64,000 nt of DNA from Salvelinus alpinus (taxonomy: Eukaryota; Chordata; Actinopteri; Salmoniformes; Salmonidae), in assembly GCF_045679555.1 (NCBI RefSeq), contig NC_092091.1, positions 71,207,313 to 71,271,312 of the forward strand. The letters are read 5' to 3'. Of this stretch, positions 1 through 14,400 are shown one piece after another. Below the pieces are notes generated by a model, which saw nothing but the letters and a program-made list of their open reading frames with translations, was not told where the DNA came from and did not search any database. The position numbers and the translations under genes are program-made. Position 1 is the first letter of the stretch, and each line of letters begins with the position of its first letter.

Positions 1-1741
1 ACGGCTCTGAAGGCTCAGGACAGACGGGCGGCTTTGAAGGCTCAGTACAGACGAGCGGCTTTGCAGGCTCAGTACAGACGGGCGGCTTTGAAGGCTCAGT
101 ACAGACGGGCGGCTTTGAAGGCTCAGGACAGACGGGCAGTTCAGGCGGCGCTTGGCAGACGGACAGCTCAGACGGCGTTGGGCAGACGGGCAGTTTTGGC
201 GCCGCTGGGCAGACGGCTGACTCTGGCCGGCTGAGGCGCACTGTAGGCCTGGTGCGTGGTGCCGGAACTGGAGGTACCGGGCTAAGGACACGCACCTTCA
301 GGCTAGTGCGGGGAGCAGCAACAGGACGCACAGGACTCTGGAGGCGCACAGGAGGCTTGGTGCGTGGTACCAGAACTGGAGGTACTGGGCTGGAGACACG
401 CACCACAGGGCTAGTGCGTGGAGGAGGAACAGGGCTCTGGAGACGCACAGGAGGCTTGGTGCGTGGTGCCGGAACTGGTAGTACCGGGCTGAAGACACGC
501 ACCATAGGGCTAGTGCGTGGAGGAGGAACAGGGCTCTGGAGACGCACAGGAAGCCTGGTGCGTGGTGTAAGCACTGGTAGTACTGGGCTGGGGCGGGGAA
601 GTGGCGCCGGATATACCGGACCATGCAGGCGTACTGGCTCCCTTGAGCACTGAGCCTGCCCAACCTTACCTGGTTGTATGCTCCCCGTAGCCCGACCAGT
701 GCGGGGAGGTGGAATAACCCGCACTGGGCTATGTAGGCGAACAGGAGACACCGTGCGCTCTACCGCATAACAAGGTGTCTGCCCGTACTCTCGCTCTCCA
801 CGGTAAGATCGGGAAGTTGGCGCAGGTCTCCTACCTGACTTCGCCACACTACCCTTTAGCCACCCCCCAAGAAATTTTTGGGCTTGACGAACAGGCTTCC
901 TACCGCGTCGTCGTGCTGCCTCCATTCGCCGGTATCCCTCCTCACACTGCGCCAGAGAATCCCAGACGGGCTCCGGCACTCTCCTAGGGTCGATCGCCCA
1001 CCTGTCGATCTCCTCCCAGGTTGTATAGTCCAGATCCTTCACCTGCTTCCGTGCTGCCTCCTCATACCGCCGCCTCTCGGCTTTAGCTGCCTCCAGCTCT
1101 TCACGAGGGTGGCGATATTCTCCAGGTTGTGCCCATGGACCTTTACCATCCAATATTTCCTCCCATGTCCAGGAATCCTGCGATCGCTGCTGCTGCTTTC
1201 TCCCACGCCGCTTGGTCCTTGTTTGGTGGGTGATTCTGTAACGGTTGCTTTCCTCCTCTTCGTCTGAAGAGGAGGAGTAGGGATCGGACCAAAACGCAGC
1301 GGTTGATGAATACATGAAGATTTATTAAAGCAAAGACAAACACAAAAAACACTTGGAAAATTACAAAACAACAAACGACGTAGACCGACCTGAACATAAG
1401 AACTTACATAAACACGAAGAACACACGAACAGGTAAGACTAGCACAAACGATACAGTCCCGTGTGGAAACAAACACAAACACGGAAGACAATGAAACAGT
1501 CCCGTGTGGTGCGACATACACAGACACAGGAACAATCACCCACAAACAAACAGTGAGAACAGCCTACCTTAATATGGTTCTCAATCAGAGGAAACGTCAA
1601 ACACCTGCCCCTAATTGAGAACCATATCAGGCAACACATTTAACCCAACATAGAAACACATAACATAGACTAACCACCCAGCTCACGTCCTGACAAACTA
1701 AACAAAGTTAAACAAAGGAAAATAAGGTCAGGAACGTGACA
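1..1741 (-). mobile_element. LTR element copy, cut by window edge (fossil)
   Basis: One LTR lies at 1237-1741, followed by part of the internal region to the window edge. It is the block-duplicated sister of the element at 6863-9935 and sits at the same intron position. Its internal region is shorter than its sister's. Family: non-autonomous LTR retroelement. Confidence 0.75.
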
Positions 1742-1990
1742 ACAACAAATAGATGAATATGTTAGAGATATAATATGCATTTCTGATGGTCACATTATGG
1801 CAGGTAAAATAACATGACTATCTTTCTAAACTCATCATCCACTTCAATCGTTCCTTATAATCATGACCACAAAGTAAGATTGCATCTTTTCAAAACAGTA
1901 TGTGTATGTTTAGTATATTAGGTTGTTACGAACAAACTTCCTTATAAAAAGGGAAATACAGGGACAGACAACTGTACTGATCCAACTCAC

Positions 1991-2431
1991 CTCAGCTGTG
2001 AGATGTAGGGCAGACACTGAAGGAAACTCCTCACTTCACTCTCTTCATCTGACCAGCCTTTCAGCTCTACTGGTTTCTTCACTGGTTGGAGTTTCAGCAC
2101 GTCTAGGAGGAGGGAGACCTTTCTCTCTGAGAGGTCTATGGACCAGACTGCAGGAGCTGACTGGTAAACTGGCTGTAATGCTGGAAGGACACTCCTGCCT
2201 GTTTGAGTCTCATAGTCCTTCACATGTGAGTACAGATCCAGCAGGAAATCACATTGAAACGACGTATCATAATCATCCCCGTCACAGAGAGGGAAAGTGC
2301 TGTAAGTACACACTGATGATACCAGCTTCAGTGTCTTCTCTCCTGACTGCTCCTCCCACTCTGCTGCTTGAGACAGGAGACCCACCAGGAACTTGATCAG
2401 CTCTGAGTTATCAGACGACCATCGAAGGAAC
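1991..2431 (-). CDS. NLR repeat-module exon 12 (left block, last visible)
   Basis: 441 nt, phase 2, sister of 10185-10625. It ends in a normal donor (GTGAG), so the gene continues leftward past the LTR-element copy at 1-1741. Confidence 0.7.
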
Positions 2432-5400
2432 CTGCAACAAGGACAGTAACAGCTGATTCAGACATGGATGGACATATGAAACCAGTCATCACTAAAATAT
2501 ATATGAAGTAGTTATACATTTACATGATGTGCTTTTGTTTTATGAAACAATATATAGTCTAAGAGAAATTCAAAATATCTGTGTGATATTTCGTAATGCA
2601 ACATGTTCATTCAGGAAATCTGAGCATAAATGTTACCAGATTCACCAACATTTGAACTTTTATATTTACCAGGTTTCTAAAAGACAATAATCAGTAGCAT
2701 CACATAATCACTAACCACCACACATGTTCAGACTCACCTCAGCTGTGAGATGTAGGGCAGACACTGAAGGAAACTCCTCACTTCACTCTCTTCATCTGAC
2801 CAGCCTTCCAGCTGTACTGGTTTCTTCTCTGATTGGAGTTTCAGCACTTCTAGGAGGAGGGAGGCCTTTCTCTCTGAGAGATCTATGTACCAGACTGCAG
2901 GAGCTGACTGGTAAACTGTCTGTAATGCTGGAAGGACACTCCTGCCTGTTTGAGTCTCATAGTCCTTCACATGTGAGTACAGATCCAGCAGGAAATCACA
3001 TTGAAACCACTTCTTGTCATCATCCCAGTCACAGAGAGGGAAAGTGCTGTAAGTACACACTGATGATAGCAGCTTCAGTGTCTTCTCTCCTGACTGCTCC
3101 TCCCACTCTGCTGCTTGAGACAGGAGACCCACCAGGAACTTGATCAGCTCTGACGGTTCATACTCCTCAAATATGAAACTGCAACAAGGACAGTAACAGC
3201 TGATTCAGACATGGATGGACATATGAAACCAGTCATCACTAAAATATATATGAAGTAGTTATACATTTACATGATGTGCTTTTGTTTTATGAAACAATAT
3301 ATAGTCTAAGAGAAATTCAAAATATCTGTGTGATATTTCGTAATGCAACATGTTCATTCAGGAAATCTGAGCATAAATGTTACCAGATTCACCAACATTT
3401 GAACTTTTATATTTACCAGGTTTCTAAAAGACAATAATCAGTAGCATCACATAATCACTAACCACCACACGTGTTCAGACTCACCCCAGCTCTGAGATGT
3501 AGGGCAGACACTGAAGGAAACTCCTCACTTCACTCTCTTCATCTGACCAGCCCCACAGCTCTACTGGTTTCTTCTCTGGTTGGAGTTTCAGCACTTCTAG
3601 GAGGAGGGAGACCTTTCTCTCTGAGAGGTCTATGGACCAGACTGCAGGAGCTGACTGGTAAACTGTCTGTAATGCTGGAAGGACACTCCTGCCTGTTTGA
3701 GTCTCATAGTTCTTCACATGTGAGTACAGATCCAGCAGGAGATCCCATTTCAGATCGTGATAAACTTCAGACAGTGACACTTTCTCTACAGTTGTTTGTA
3801 TGTTTTCTCTCTCATGGAGGGCTGCTTGAAGACACATATTCAGTAGGAATGTCTTCTCTCTCTTTCTCCAGTCTTCAGGGGATCTTCTCTGATCCTGTGG
3901 TGGAGGAAAACTGCATGAACAGTTTAACAACAAATAGATGAATATGTGAGAGATATAATATGCATTTCTGATGGTCACATTACGGTGGGTAAAATAACAC
4001 GACTATCTGATAAAATAATTTAAATGTTGAAAGATAATGATAAAATAATTCCACTCTGAAACCTTATAACTGTATGAAATTGATTAGAATCATAAAATTA
4101 TAATCTGATGATGTGTGTATTTTTAGTCGGAATTAGGTTAAACAATGTATCTGTGTAGTGGAAAAACACAGACTGTCTGAGCAAGGCGTAGCTTAGGATT
4201 TGAACTTGTGTGTGTGCCTAGTAAAATATCGAAGAACAATTAAAACTGTGTTTTGACCGACCTGGCTAGGCCTCTGAGAGACTTGTGAGAGGACAGGGAG
4301 TACTTCTCAAGGTCTCCCTAATCTCGGGGGAATGGAACTGTTGGCTGGGTAGTGATACAAAGTGGTGCGAACTGTGGAGAAGGATAAAACTCACCTACTG
4401 TTTGTGTGTATGTATGTGCGTAGGACACCTACTGTTTGTGTGTATGTATGTGCGTAGGACACCTACTGTTTGTGTGGAAGTATGTGCGTAGGACACCTAC
4501 TGTTTGTGTGGAAGTATGTGCGTAGGACACCTACTGTTTGTGTGTATGTATGTGCGTAGGACACCTACTGTTTGTGTGTATGTATGTGCGTAGGACACCT
4601 ACTGTTTGTGTGGAAGTATGTGCGCAACTATAAAATGTGTGTTTTTGTATTCTTGACTTTAGAACGTTCTCTGAATAAACTGTACTAGCCTTTTGCATAA
4701 GCTGAGTCTTTGACTAATTATTATTAAACCCATGGTCTTACAAACCTCGGGGATTGGTCAAAGCTATTGATTGATTGATGGTTATTTTCATTGGGATTGA
4801 AAATTCTAGTGACACTATCTTTCTAAACTCATCATCCACTTCAATCATTCTTTATAATCATGACCACAATGTAAGATTGTATCTTTTCAAAACAGTATGT
4901 GTATGTTTAGCATATTAGGTTGTTACGAACAAACTTCCTTTTATAAAGGGGAATACAGGGACAGACAACAATCCCTGAACTGTACTGATCCAACTCACCT
5001 CAGCTGTGAGATGTAGGGCAGACACTGAAGGAAACTCCTCACTTCACTCTCTTCATCTGACCAGCCTTCCAGCTGTACTGGTTTCTTCTCTGGTTGGAGT
5101 TTCAGCACTTCTAGGAGGAGGGAGGCCTTTCTCTCTGAGAGGTCTATGGACCAGACTGCAGGAGCTGACTGGTAAACTGGCTGTAATGCTGGAAGGACAC
5201 TCCTGCCTGTTTGAGTCTCATAGTCCTTCACATGTGAGTACAGATCCAGCAGGAGACTCCATTTCCGATCGTGATAAACTTCAGACAGTGACAACACTTT
5301 CTCTACAGTTGTTTGTATGGTTTCTCTCTCATGGAGGGCTGCTTGAAGACACAGATTCAGTAGGAATGTCTTCTCTCTCTTTCTCCATTCTTCAGGGGAT

Positions 5401-8400
5401 CTTCTCTGATCCTGTGGTGGAGGAAAACTGCATGAACAGTTTAACAACAAATAGATGAATATGTGAGAGATATAATATGCATTTCTGATGGTCACATTAC
5501 GGTGGGTAAAATAACACGACTATCTGATAAAATAATGTATATGTTGAAAGATAATGATAAAATAATTCCACTCTGAAACCTTATAACTGTATGAAATTGA
5601 TTAGAATCATAAAATTATAATCTGATGATGTGTGTATTTTTAGTCGGAATTAGGTTAAACAATGTATCTGTGTAGTGGAAAAACACAGACTGTCTGAGCA
5701 AGGCGTAGCTTAGGATTTGAACTTGTGTGTGTGCCTAGTAAAATATCGAAGAACAATTAAACTGTGTTTGGACCGACCTGGCTAGGCCTCTGAGAGACTT
5801 GTGAGAGGACAGGGAGTACTTCTCAAGGTCTCCCTAATCTCGGGGGAATGGAACTGTCGGCTGGGTAGTGATACAAAGTGGTGCGAACTGTGGAGAAGGA
5901 TAAAACTCACCTACTGTTTGTGTGTATGTATGTGCGTAGGATACCTACTGTTTGTGTGGAAGTATGTGCGTAGGACACCTACTGTTTGTGTGTATGTATG
6001 TGTGTAGGACACCTACTGTTTGTGTGGAAGTATGTGCGCAGCTATAAAATGTATGTTTTTGTATTCTTGACTTTAGAACGTTCTCTGAATAAACTGTACT
6101 AGCCTTTTGCATAAGCTGAGTCTTTGACTAATTATTATTAAACCCATGGTCTTACAAACCTCGGGGATTGGTCAAAGCTATTGATTGATTGATGGTTATT
6201 TTCATTGGGATTGAAAATTCTCGTGACACTATCTTTCTAAATTCATCATCCACTTCAATCATTCTTTATAATCATGACCACAATGTAAGATTGTATCTTT
6301 TCAAAACAGTATGTGTATGTTTAGCATATTAGGTTGTTACGATCAAACTTCCTTTTATAAAGGGGAATACAGGGACAGACAACAATCCCTGAACTGTACT
6401 GATCCAACTCACCTCAGCTGTGAGATGTAGGGCAGACACTGAAGGAAACTCCTCACTTCACTCTCTTCATCTGACCAGTACTTCAGCTCTACTGGTTTCT
6501 TCCCTGGTTGGAGTTTCAGCACTTCTAGGAGGAGGGAGGCCTTTCTCTCTGAGAGGTCTATGGACCAGACTGCAGGAGCTGACTGGTAAACTGGCTGTAA
6601 TGCTGGAAGGACACTCCTGCCTGTTTGAGTCTCATAGTCCTTCACATGTGAGTACAGATCCAGCAGGAGATCCCATTTCCGATCGTGATAAACTTCAGAC
6701 AGTGACAACACTTTCTCTACAGTTGTTTGTATGGTTTCTCTCTCATGGAGGGCTGCTTGAAGACACATATTCAGTAGGAATGTCTTCTCTCTCTTTCTCC
6801 AGTCTTCAGGGGATCTTCTCTGATATTGTGGTGGAGTAAAACTGCATGAACAGTTTAACAGCTGTAACGGTTGCTTTCCTCCTCTTCGTCTGAAGAGGAA
6901 GAGTAGGGATCGGACCAAAACGCAGCGGTTGATTAATACATGAAGATTTATTAAAGCAAAGACGAACACGAAAAACACTTGGAAAATTACAAAACAACAA
7001 ACGACGTAGACCGACCTGAACATAAGAACTTACATAAACACGAAGAACGCACGAACAGGTAAGACTAGCACAAACGACAGTCCCGTGTGGAAACAAACAC
7101 AAACACGGAAGACAATGAAACAGTCCCGTGTGGTGCGACATACACAGACACAGGAACAATCACCCACAAACAAACAGTGAGAACAGCCTACCTTAATATG
7201 GTTCTCAATCAGAGGAAACGTCAAACACCTGCCCCTAATTGAGAACCATATCAGGCAACACATTTAACCCCACATAGAAACACATAACATAGACTACCCA
7301 CCCAGCTCACGTCCTGACCAACTAAACAAAGTTAAACAAAGGAAAATAAGGTCAGGAACGTGACAGTACCCCCCCCCCCCCCAAGATGCGGACTCCGGCC
7401 GCAAAACTGAACCTCAAGGGGAGGGTCTGGGTGGGCATCTGTCCACGGTGGCGGCTCCGGCTCCGGACGTGGTCCCCACCCCACCATAGTCAATCCCCGC
7501 TTCAGTAGCCTCCTCCAAATGGCCACCCTCCAAATTAACCCCACTGGATTAAGGGGCAGCACCGGACTAAGGGGCAACACCGGAATGAGGGGCAGCTCCG
7601 GACTGAGGGGCAGCTCCGGACTGAGGGGCAGCTCCGGACTGAGGGGCTGCTCATGGCTGGCTGACGGCTCTGGCTGCTCATGGCTGGCTGACGGCTCTGG
7701 CTGCTTATGGCTGGCTGACGGCTCTGGCTGCTTATGGCTGGCTGACGGCTCTGGCTGCTCATGGCTGGCTGGCGGCTCTGGCTGCTCATGGCTTGCTGGC
7801 TGCTCATGGCTGGCTGGCGGTTCTGGCTGCTCATGGCTGGCTGGCGGCTCTGGCTGCTCCTGTCTGACGGAAGGCTCTGGCTGCTCCTGTCTGACGGAAG
7901 GCTCTGGCTGCTCCTGTCTGGCGGAAGGCTCTAGCGGCTCCTGTCTGGCGGAAGGCTCTAGCGGCTCCTGTCTGGCGGACGGCTCTAGCGGCTCCTGTCT
8001 GGCGGACGGCTCTAGCGGCTCCTGTCTGGCAGACGGCTCTGAAGGCTCAGGACAGACGGGCGGCTTTGAAGGCTCAGTACAGACGGGCGGCTTTGCAGGC
8101 TCAGTACAGACGGGCGGCTTTGAAGGCTCAGTACAGACGGGCAGTTCAGGCGGCGCTTGGCAGACGGGCAGTTCAGGCGGCGCTTGGCAGACGGACAGCT
8201 CAGACGGCGTTGGGCAGACGGGCAGTTTTGGCGCCGCTGGGCAGACGGCTGACTCTGGCCGGCTGAGGCGCACTGTAGGCCTGGTGCGTGGTGCCGGAAC
8301 TGGAGGTACCGGGCTAAGGACACGCACCTTCAGGCTAGTGCGGGGAGCAGCAACAGGACGCACAGGACTCTGGAGGCGCACAGGAGGCTTGGTGCGTGGT

Positions 8401-11400
8401 ACCAGAACTGGAGGTACTGGGCTGGAGACACGCACCACAGGGCTAGTGCGTGGAGGAGGAACAGGGCTCTGGAGACGCACAGGAGGCTTGGTGCGTGGTG
8501 CCGGAACTGGTGGTACCGGGCTGAAGACACGCACCATAGGGCTAGTGCGTGGAGGAGGAAAAGGGCTCTGGAGACGCACAGGAAGCCTGGTGCGTGGTGT
8601 AAGCACTGGTAGTACTGGGCTGGGGCGGGGAAGTGGCGCCGGATATACCGGACCATGCAGGCGTACTGGCTCCCTTGAGCACTGAGCCTGCCCAACCTTA
8701 CCTGGTTGTATGCTCCCCGTAGCCCGACCAGTGCGGGGAGGTGGAATAACCCGCACTAGGCTATGTAGGCGAACCGGGGACACCATGCGTAAGGCTGGTG
8801 CCATGTATGCCGGCCCGAGGAGACGCACTGGAGGCCAGATGCGTTGGGCCGGCTTCATGACATCCGGATCAATACTCAATCTAGCCCTGCCAGTGCGGGG
8901 AGGTGGAATAACCCGCACCGGGCTATGCACACGTACAGGAGACACCGTGCGCTCTACCGCATAACAAGGTGTCTGCCCGTACTCTCGCTCTCCACGGTAA
9001 GATCGGGAAGTTGGCGCAGGTCTCCTACCTGACTTCGCCACACTACCCTTTAGCCACCCCCCAAGAAATTTTTGGGCTTGACGAACAGGCTTCCTACCGC
9101 GTCGTCGTGCTGCCTCCATTCGCCGGTATCCCTCCTCACACTGCGCCAGAGAATCCCAGGCGGGCTCCGGCACTCTCCTAGGGTCGATCGCCCACCTGTC
9201 GATCTCCTCCCAGGTTGTATAGTCCAGATCCTTCACCTGCTTCCGTGCTGCCTCCTCATACCGCCGCCTCTCGGCTTTAGCTGCCTCCAGCTCTTCACGA
9301 GGGTGGCGATATTCTCCAGGTTGTGCCCATGGACCTTTACCATCCAATATTTCCTCCCATGTCCAGGAATCCTGCGATCGCTGCTGCTGCTTTCTCCCAC
9401 GCCGCTTGGTCCTTGTTTGGTGGGTGATTCTGTAACGGTTGCTTTCCTCCTCTTCGTCTGAAGAGGAGGAGTAGGGATCGGACCAAAACGCAGCGGTTGA
9501 TGAATACATGAAGATTTATTAAAGCAAAGACAAACACAAAAAACACTTGGAAAATTACAAAACAACAAACGACGTAGACCGACCTGAACATAAGAACTTA
9601 CATAAACACGAAGAACACACGAACAGGTAAGACTAGCACAAACGATACAGTCCCGTGTGGAAACAAACACAAACACGGAAGACAATGAAACAGTCCCGTG
9701 TGGTGCGACATACACAGACACAGGAACAATCACCCACAAACAAACAGTGAGAACAGCCTACCTTAATATGGTTCTCAATCAGAGGAAACGTCAAACACCT
9801 GCCCCTAATTGAGAACCATATCAGGCAACACATTTAACCCAACATAGAAACACATAACATAGACTAACCACCCAGCTCACGTCCTGACAAACTAAACAAA
9901 GTTAAACAAAGGAAAATAAGGTCAGGAACGTGACAACAACAAATAGATGAATATGTGAGAGATATAATATGCATTTCTGATGGTCACATTATGGCAGGTA
10001 AAATAACATGACTATCTTTCTAAACTCATCATCCACTTCAATCGTTCCTTATAATCATGACCACAAAGTAAGATTGCATCTTTTCAAAACAGTATGTGTA
10101 TGTTTAGTATATTAGGTTGTTACGAACAAACTTCCTTTTAAAAAGGGAAATACAGGGACAGACAACTGTACTGATCCAACTCACCTCAGCTGTGAGATGT
10201 AGGGCAGACACTGAAGGAAACTCCTCACTTCACTCTCTTCATCTGACCAGCCTTTCAGCTCTACTGGTTTCTTCACTGGTTGGAGTTTCAGCACGTCTAG
10301 GAGGAGGGAGACCTTTCTCTCTGAGAGGTCTATGGACCAGACTGCAGGAGCTGACTGGTAAACTGGCTGTAATGCTGGAAGGACACTCCTGCCTGTTTGA
10401 GTCTCATAGTCCTTCACATGTGAGTACAGATCCAGCAGGAAATCACATTGAAACGACGTATCATAATCATCCCCGTCACAGAGAGGGAAAGTGCTGTAAG
10501 TACACACTGATGATACCAGCTTCAGTGTCTTCTCTCCTGACTGCTCCTCCCACTCTGCTGCTTGAGACAGGAGACCCACCAGGAACTTGATCAGCTCTGA
10601 GTTATCAGACGACCATCGAAGGAACCTGCAACAAGGACAGTAACAGCTGATTCAGACATGGATGGACATATGAAACCAGTCATCACTAAAATATATATGA
10701 AGTAGTTATACATTTACATGATGTGCTTTTGTTTTATGAAACAATATATAGTCTAAGAGAAATTCAAAATATCTGTGTGATATTTCGTAATGCAACATGT
10801 TCATTCAGGAAATCTGAGCATAAATGTTACCAGATTCACCAACATTTGAACTTTTATATTTACCAGGTTTCTAAAAGACAATAATCAGTAGCATCACATA
10901 ATCACTAACCACCACACATGTTCAGACTCACCTCAGCTGTGAGATGTAGGGCAGACACTGAAGGAAACTCCTCACTTCACTGTCTTCATCTGACCAGCCT
11001 TCCAGCTGTACTGGTTTCTTCTCTGATTGGAGTTTCAGCACTTCTAGGAGGAGGGAGGCCTTTCTCTCTGAGAGATCTATGTACCAGACTGCAGGAGCTG
11101 ACTGGTAAACTGTCTGTAATGCTGGAAGGACACTCCTGCCTGTTTGAGTCTCATAGTCCTTCACATGTGAGTACAGATCCAGCAGGAAATCACATTGAAA
11201 CCACTTCTTGTCATCATCCCAGTCACAGAGAGGGAAAGTGCTGTAAGTACACACTGATGATAGCAGCTTCAGTGTCTTCTCTCCTGACTGCTCCTCCCAC
11301 TCTGCTGCTTGAGACAGGAGACCCACCAGGAACTTGATCAGCTCTGACGGTTCATACTCCTCAAAAATGAAACTGCAACAAGGACAGTAACAGCTGATTC

Positions 11401-14400
11401 AGACATGGATGGACACATGAAACCAGTCATCACTAAAATATATATGAAGTAGTTATACATTTACATGATGTGCTTTTGTTTTATGAAACAATATATAGTC
11501 TAAGAGAAATTCAAAATATCTGTGTGATATTTCGTAATGCAACATGTTCATTCAGGAAATCTGAGCATAAATGTTACCAGATTCACCAACATTTGAACTT
11601 TTATATTTACCAGGTTTCTAAAAGACAATAATCAGTAGCATCACATAATCACTAACCACCACACGTGTTCAGACTCACCCCAGCTCTGAGATGTAGGGCA
11701 GACACTGAAGGAAACTCCTCACTTCACTCTCTTCATCTGACCAGCCCCACAGCTCTACTGATTTCTTCTCTGGTTGGAGTTTCAGCACTTCTAGGAGGAG
11801 GGAGACCTTTCTCTCTGAGAGGTCTATGGACCAGACTGCAGGAGCTGACTGGTAAACTGTCTGTAATGCTGGAAGGACACTCCTGCCTGTTTGAGTCTCA
11901 TAGTCCTTCACATGTGAGTACAGATCCAGCAGGAGATCCCATTTCAGATCGTGATAAACTTCAGACAGTGACACTTTCTCTACAGTTGTTTGTATGTTTT
12001 CTCTCTCATGGAGGGCTGCTTGAAGACACATATTCAGTAGGAATGTCTTCTCTCTCTTTCTCCAGTCTTCAGGGGATCTTCTCTGATCCTGTGGTGGAGG
12101 AAAACTGCATGAACAGTTTAACAACAAATAGATGAATATGTGAGAGATATAATATGCATTTCTGATGGTCACATTACGGTGGGTAAAATAACACGACTAT
12201 CTGATAAAATAATTTAAATGTTGAAAGATAATGATAAAATAATTCCACTCTGAAACCTTATAACTGTATGAAATTGATTAGGATCATAAAATTATAATCT
12301 GATGATGTGTGTATTTTTAGTCGGAATTAGGTTAAACAATGTATCTGTGTAGTGGAAAAACACAGACTGTCTGAGCAAGGCGTAGCTTAGGATTTGAACT
12401 TGTGTGTGTGCCTAGTAAAATATCGAAGAACAATTAAAACTGTGTTTTGACCGACCTGGCTAGGCCTCTGAGAGACTTGTGAGAGGACAGGGAGTACTTC
12501 TCAAGGTCTCCCTAATCTCGGGGGAATGGAACTGTTGGCTGGGTAGTGATACAAAGTGGTGCGAACTGTGGAGAAGGATAAAACTCACCTACTGTTTGTG
12601 TGTATGTATGTGCATAGGACACCTACTGTTTGTGTGTATGTATGTGCGTAGGACACCTACTGTTTGTGTGGAAGTATGTGCGTAGGACACCTACTGTTTG
12701 TGTGGAAGTATGTGCGTAGGACACCTACTGTTTGTGTGTATGTATGTGCGTAGGACACCTACTGTTTGTGTGTATGTATGTGCGTAGGACACCTACTGTT
12801 TGTGTGGAAGTATGTGCGTAGGACACCTACTGTTTGTGTGGAAGTATGTGCGTAGGACACCTACTGTTTGTGTGGAAGTATGTGCGTAGGACACCTACTG
12901 TTTGTGTGTATGTATGTGCGTAGGACACCTACTGTTTGTGTGGAAGTATGTGCGTAGGACACCTACTGTTTGTGTGGAAGTATGTGCGTAGGACACCTAC
13001 TGTTTGTGTGTATGTATGTGCATAGGACACCTACTGTTTGTGTGGAAGTATGTGCGTAGGACACCTACTGTTTGTGTGGAAGTATGTGCGTAGGACACCT
13101 ACTGTTTGTGTGGAAGTATGTGCGTAGGACACCTACTGTTTGTGTGGAAGTATGTGCGTAGGACACCTACTGTTTGTGTGGATGTATGTGCGTAGGACAC
13201 CTACTGTTTGTGTGTATGTATGTGCATAGGACACCTACTGTTTGTGTGGAAGTATGTGCGTAGGACACCTACTGTTTGTGTGGAAGTATGTGCGTAGGAC
13301 ACCTACTGTTTGTGTGGAAGTATGTGCGTAGGACACCTACTGTTTGTGTGGAAGTATGTGCGTAGGACACCTACTGTTTGTGTGTATGTATGTGCGTAGG
13401 ACACCTACTGTTTGTGTGTATGTATGTGCGTAGGACACCTACTGTTTGTGTGGAAGTATGTGCGTAGGACACCTACTGTTTGTGTGGAAGTATGTGCGTA
13501 GGACACCTACTGTTTGTGTGTATGTATGTGTGTAGGACACCTACTGTTTGTGTGTATGTATGTGCGTAGGACACCTACTGTTTGTGTGTATGTATGTGCG
13601 TAGGACACCTACTGTTTGTGTGGATGTATGTGCGTAGGACACCTACTGTTTGTGTGTATGTATGTGCATAGGACACCTACTGTTTGTGTGGAAGTATGTG
13701 CGTAGGACACCTACTGTTTGTGTGGATGTATGTGCGTAGGACACCTACTGTTTGTGTGTATGTATGTGCATAGGACACCTACTGTTTGTGTGGAAGTATG
13801 TGCGTAGGACACCTACTGTTTGTGTGGAAGTATGTGCGTAGGACACCTACTGTTTGTGTGGAAGTATGTGCGTAGGACACCTACTGTTTGTGTGGAAGTA
13901 TGTGCGTAGGACACCTACTGTTTGTGTGTATGTATGTGCGTAGGACACCTACTGTTTGTGTGTATGTATGTGCGTAGGACACCTACTGTTTGTGTGGATG
14001 TATGTGCGTAGGACACCTACTGTTTGTGTGGATGTATGTGCGTAGGACACCTACTGTTTGTGTGTATGTATGTGCGTAGGACACCTACTGTTTGTGTGTA
14101 TGTATGTGCGTAGGACACCTACTGTTTGTGTGTATGTATGTGCGTAGGACACCTACTGTTTGTGTGTATGTATGTGCGTAGGACACCTACTGTTTGTGTG
14201 GAAGTATGTGCATAGGACACCTACTGTTTGTGTGGAAGTATGTGCGTAGGACACCTACTGTTTGTGTGGATGTATGTGCGTAGGACACCTACTGTTTGTG
14301 TGTATGTATGTGCATAGGACACCTACTGTTTGTGTGGAAGTATGTGCGTAGGACACCTACTGTTTGTGTGGAAGTATGTGCGTAGGACACCTACTGTTTG

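Larger units (their letters stand above)
1..6862. repeat. Left copy of tandem five-exon NLR block
   Basis: Exon ends 1991, 2738 and 3485 recur at 10185, 10932 and 11679 with the same 8,194-bp offset, and the flanking introns match almost base for base. Further right the offset grows to 10,098 and then 10,062 because of minisatellite length differences. The right copy spans 6863 to about 16950. Each copy ends in the same LTR element at the same intron position, so the element was present before the duplication. Confidence 0.85.

Noticed and set aside
1923-2396. Plus-strand frames of 139-157 codons opposite every NLR module exon
   Set aside because: They recur only because the sense exons recur. 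The minus frames have splice sites and matching phase; the plus frames have neither.
7519-8685. Plus-strand open frame of 388 codons rich in Gly-Ser-Cys-Leu
   Set aside because: Antisense of the LTR element's repetitive frame; no family motif.
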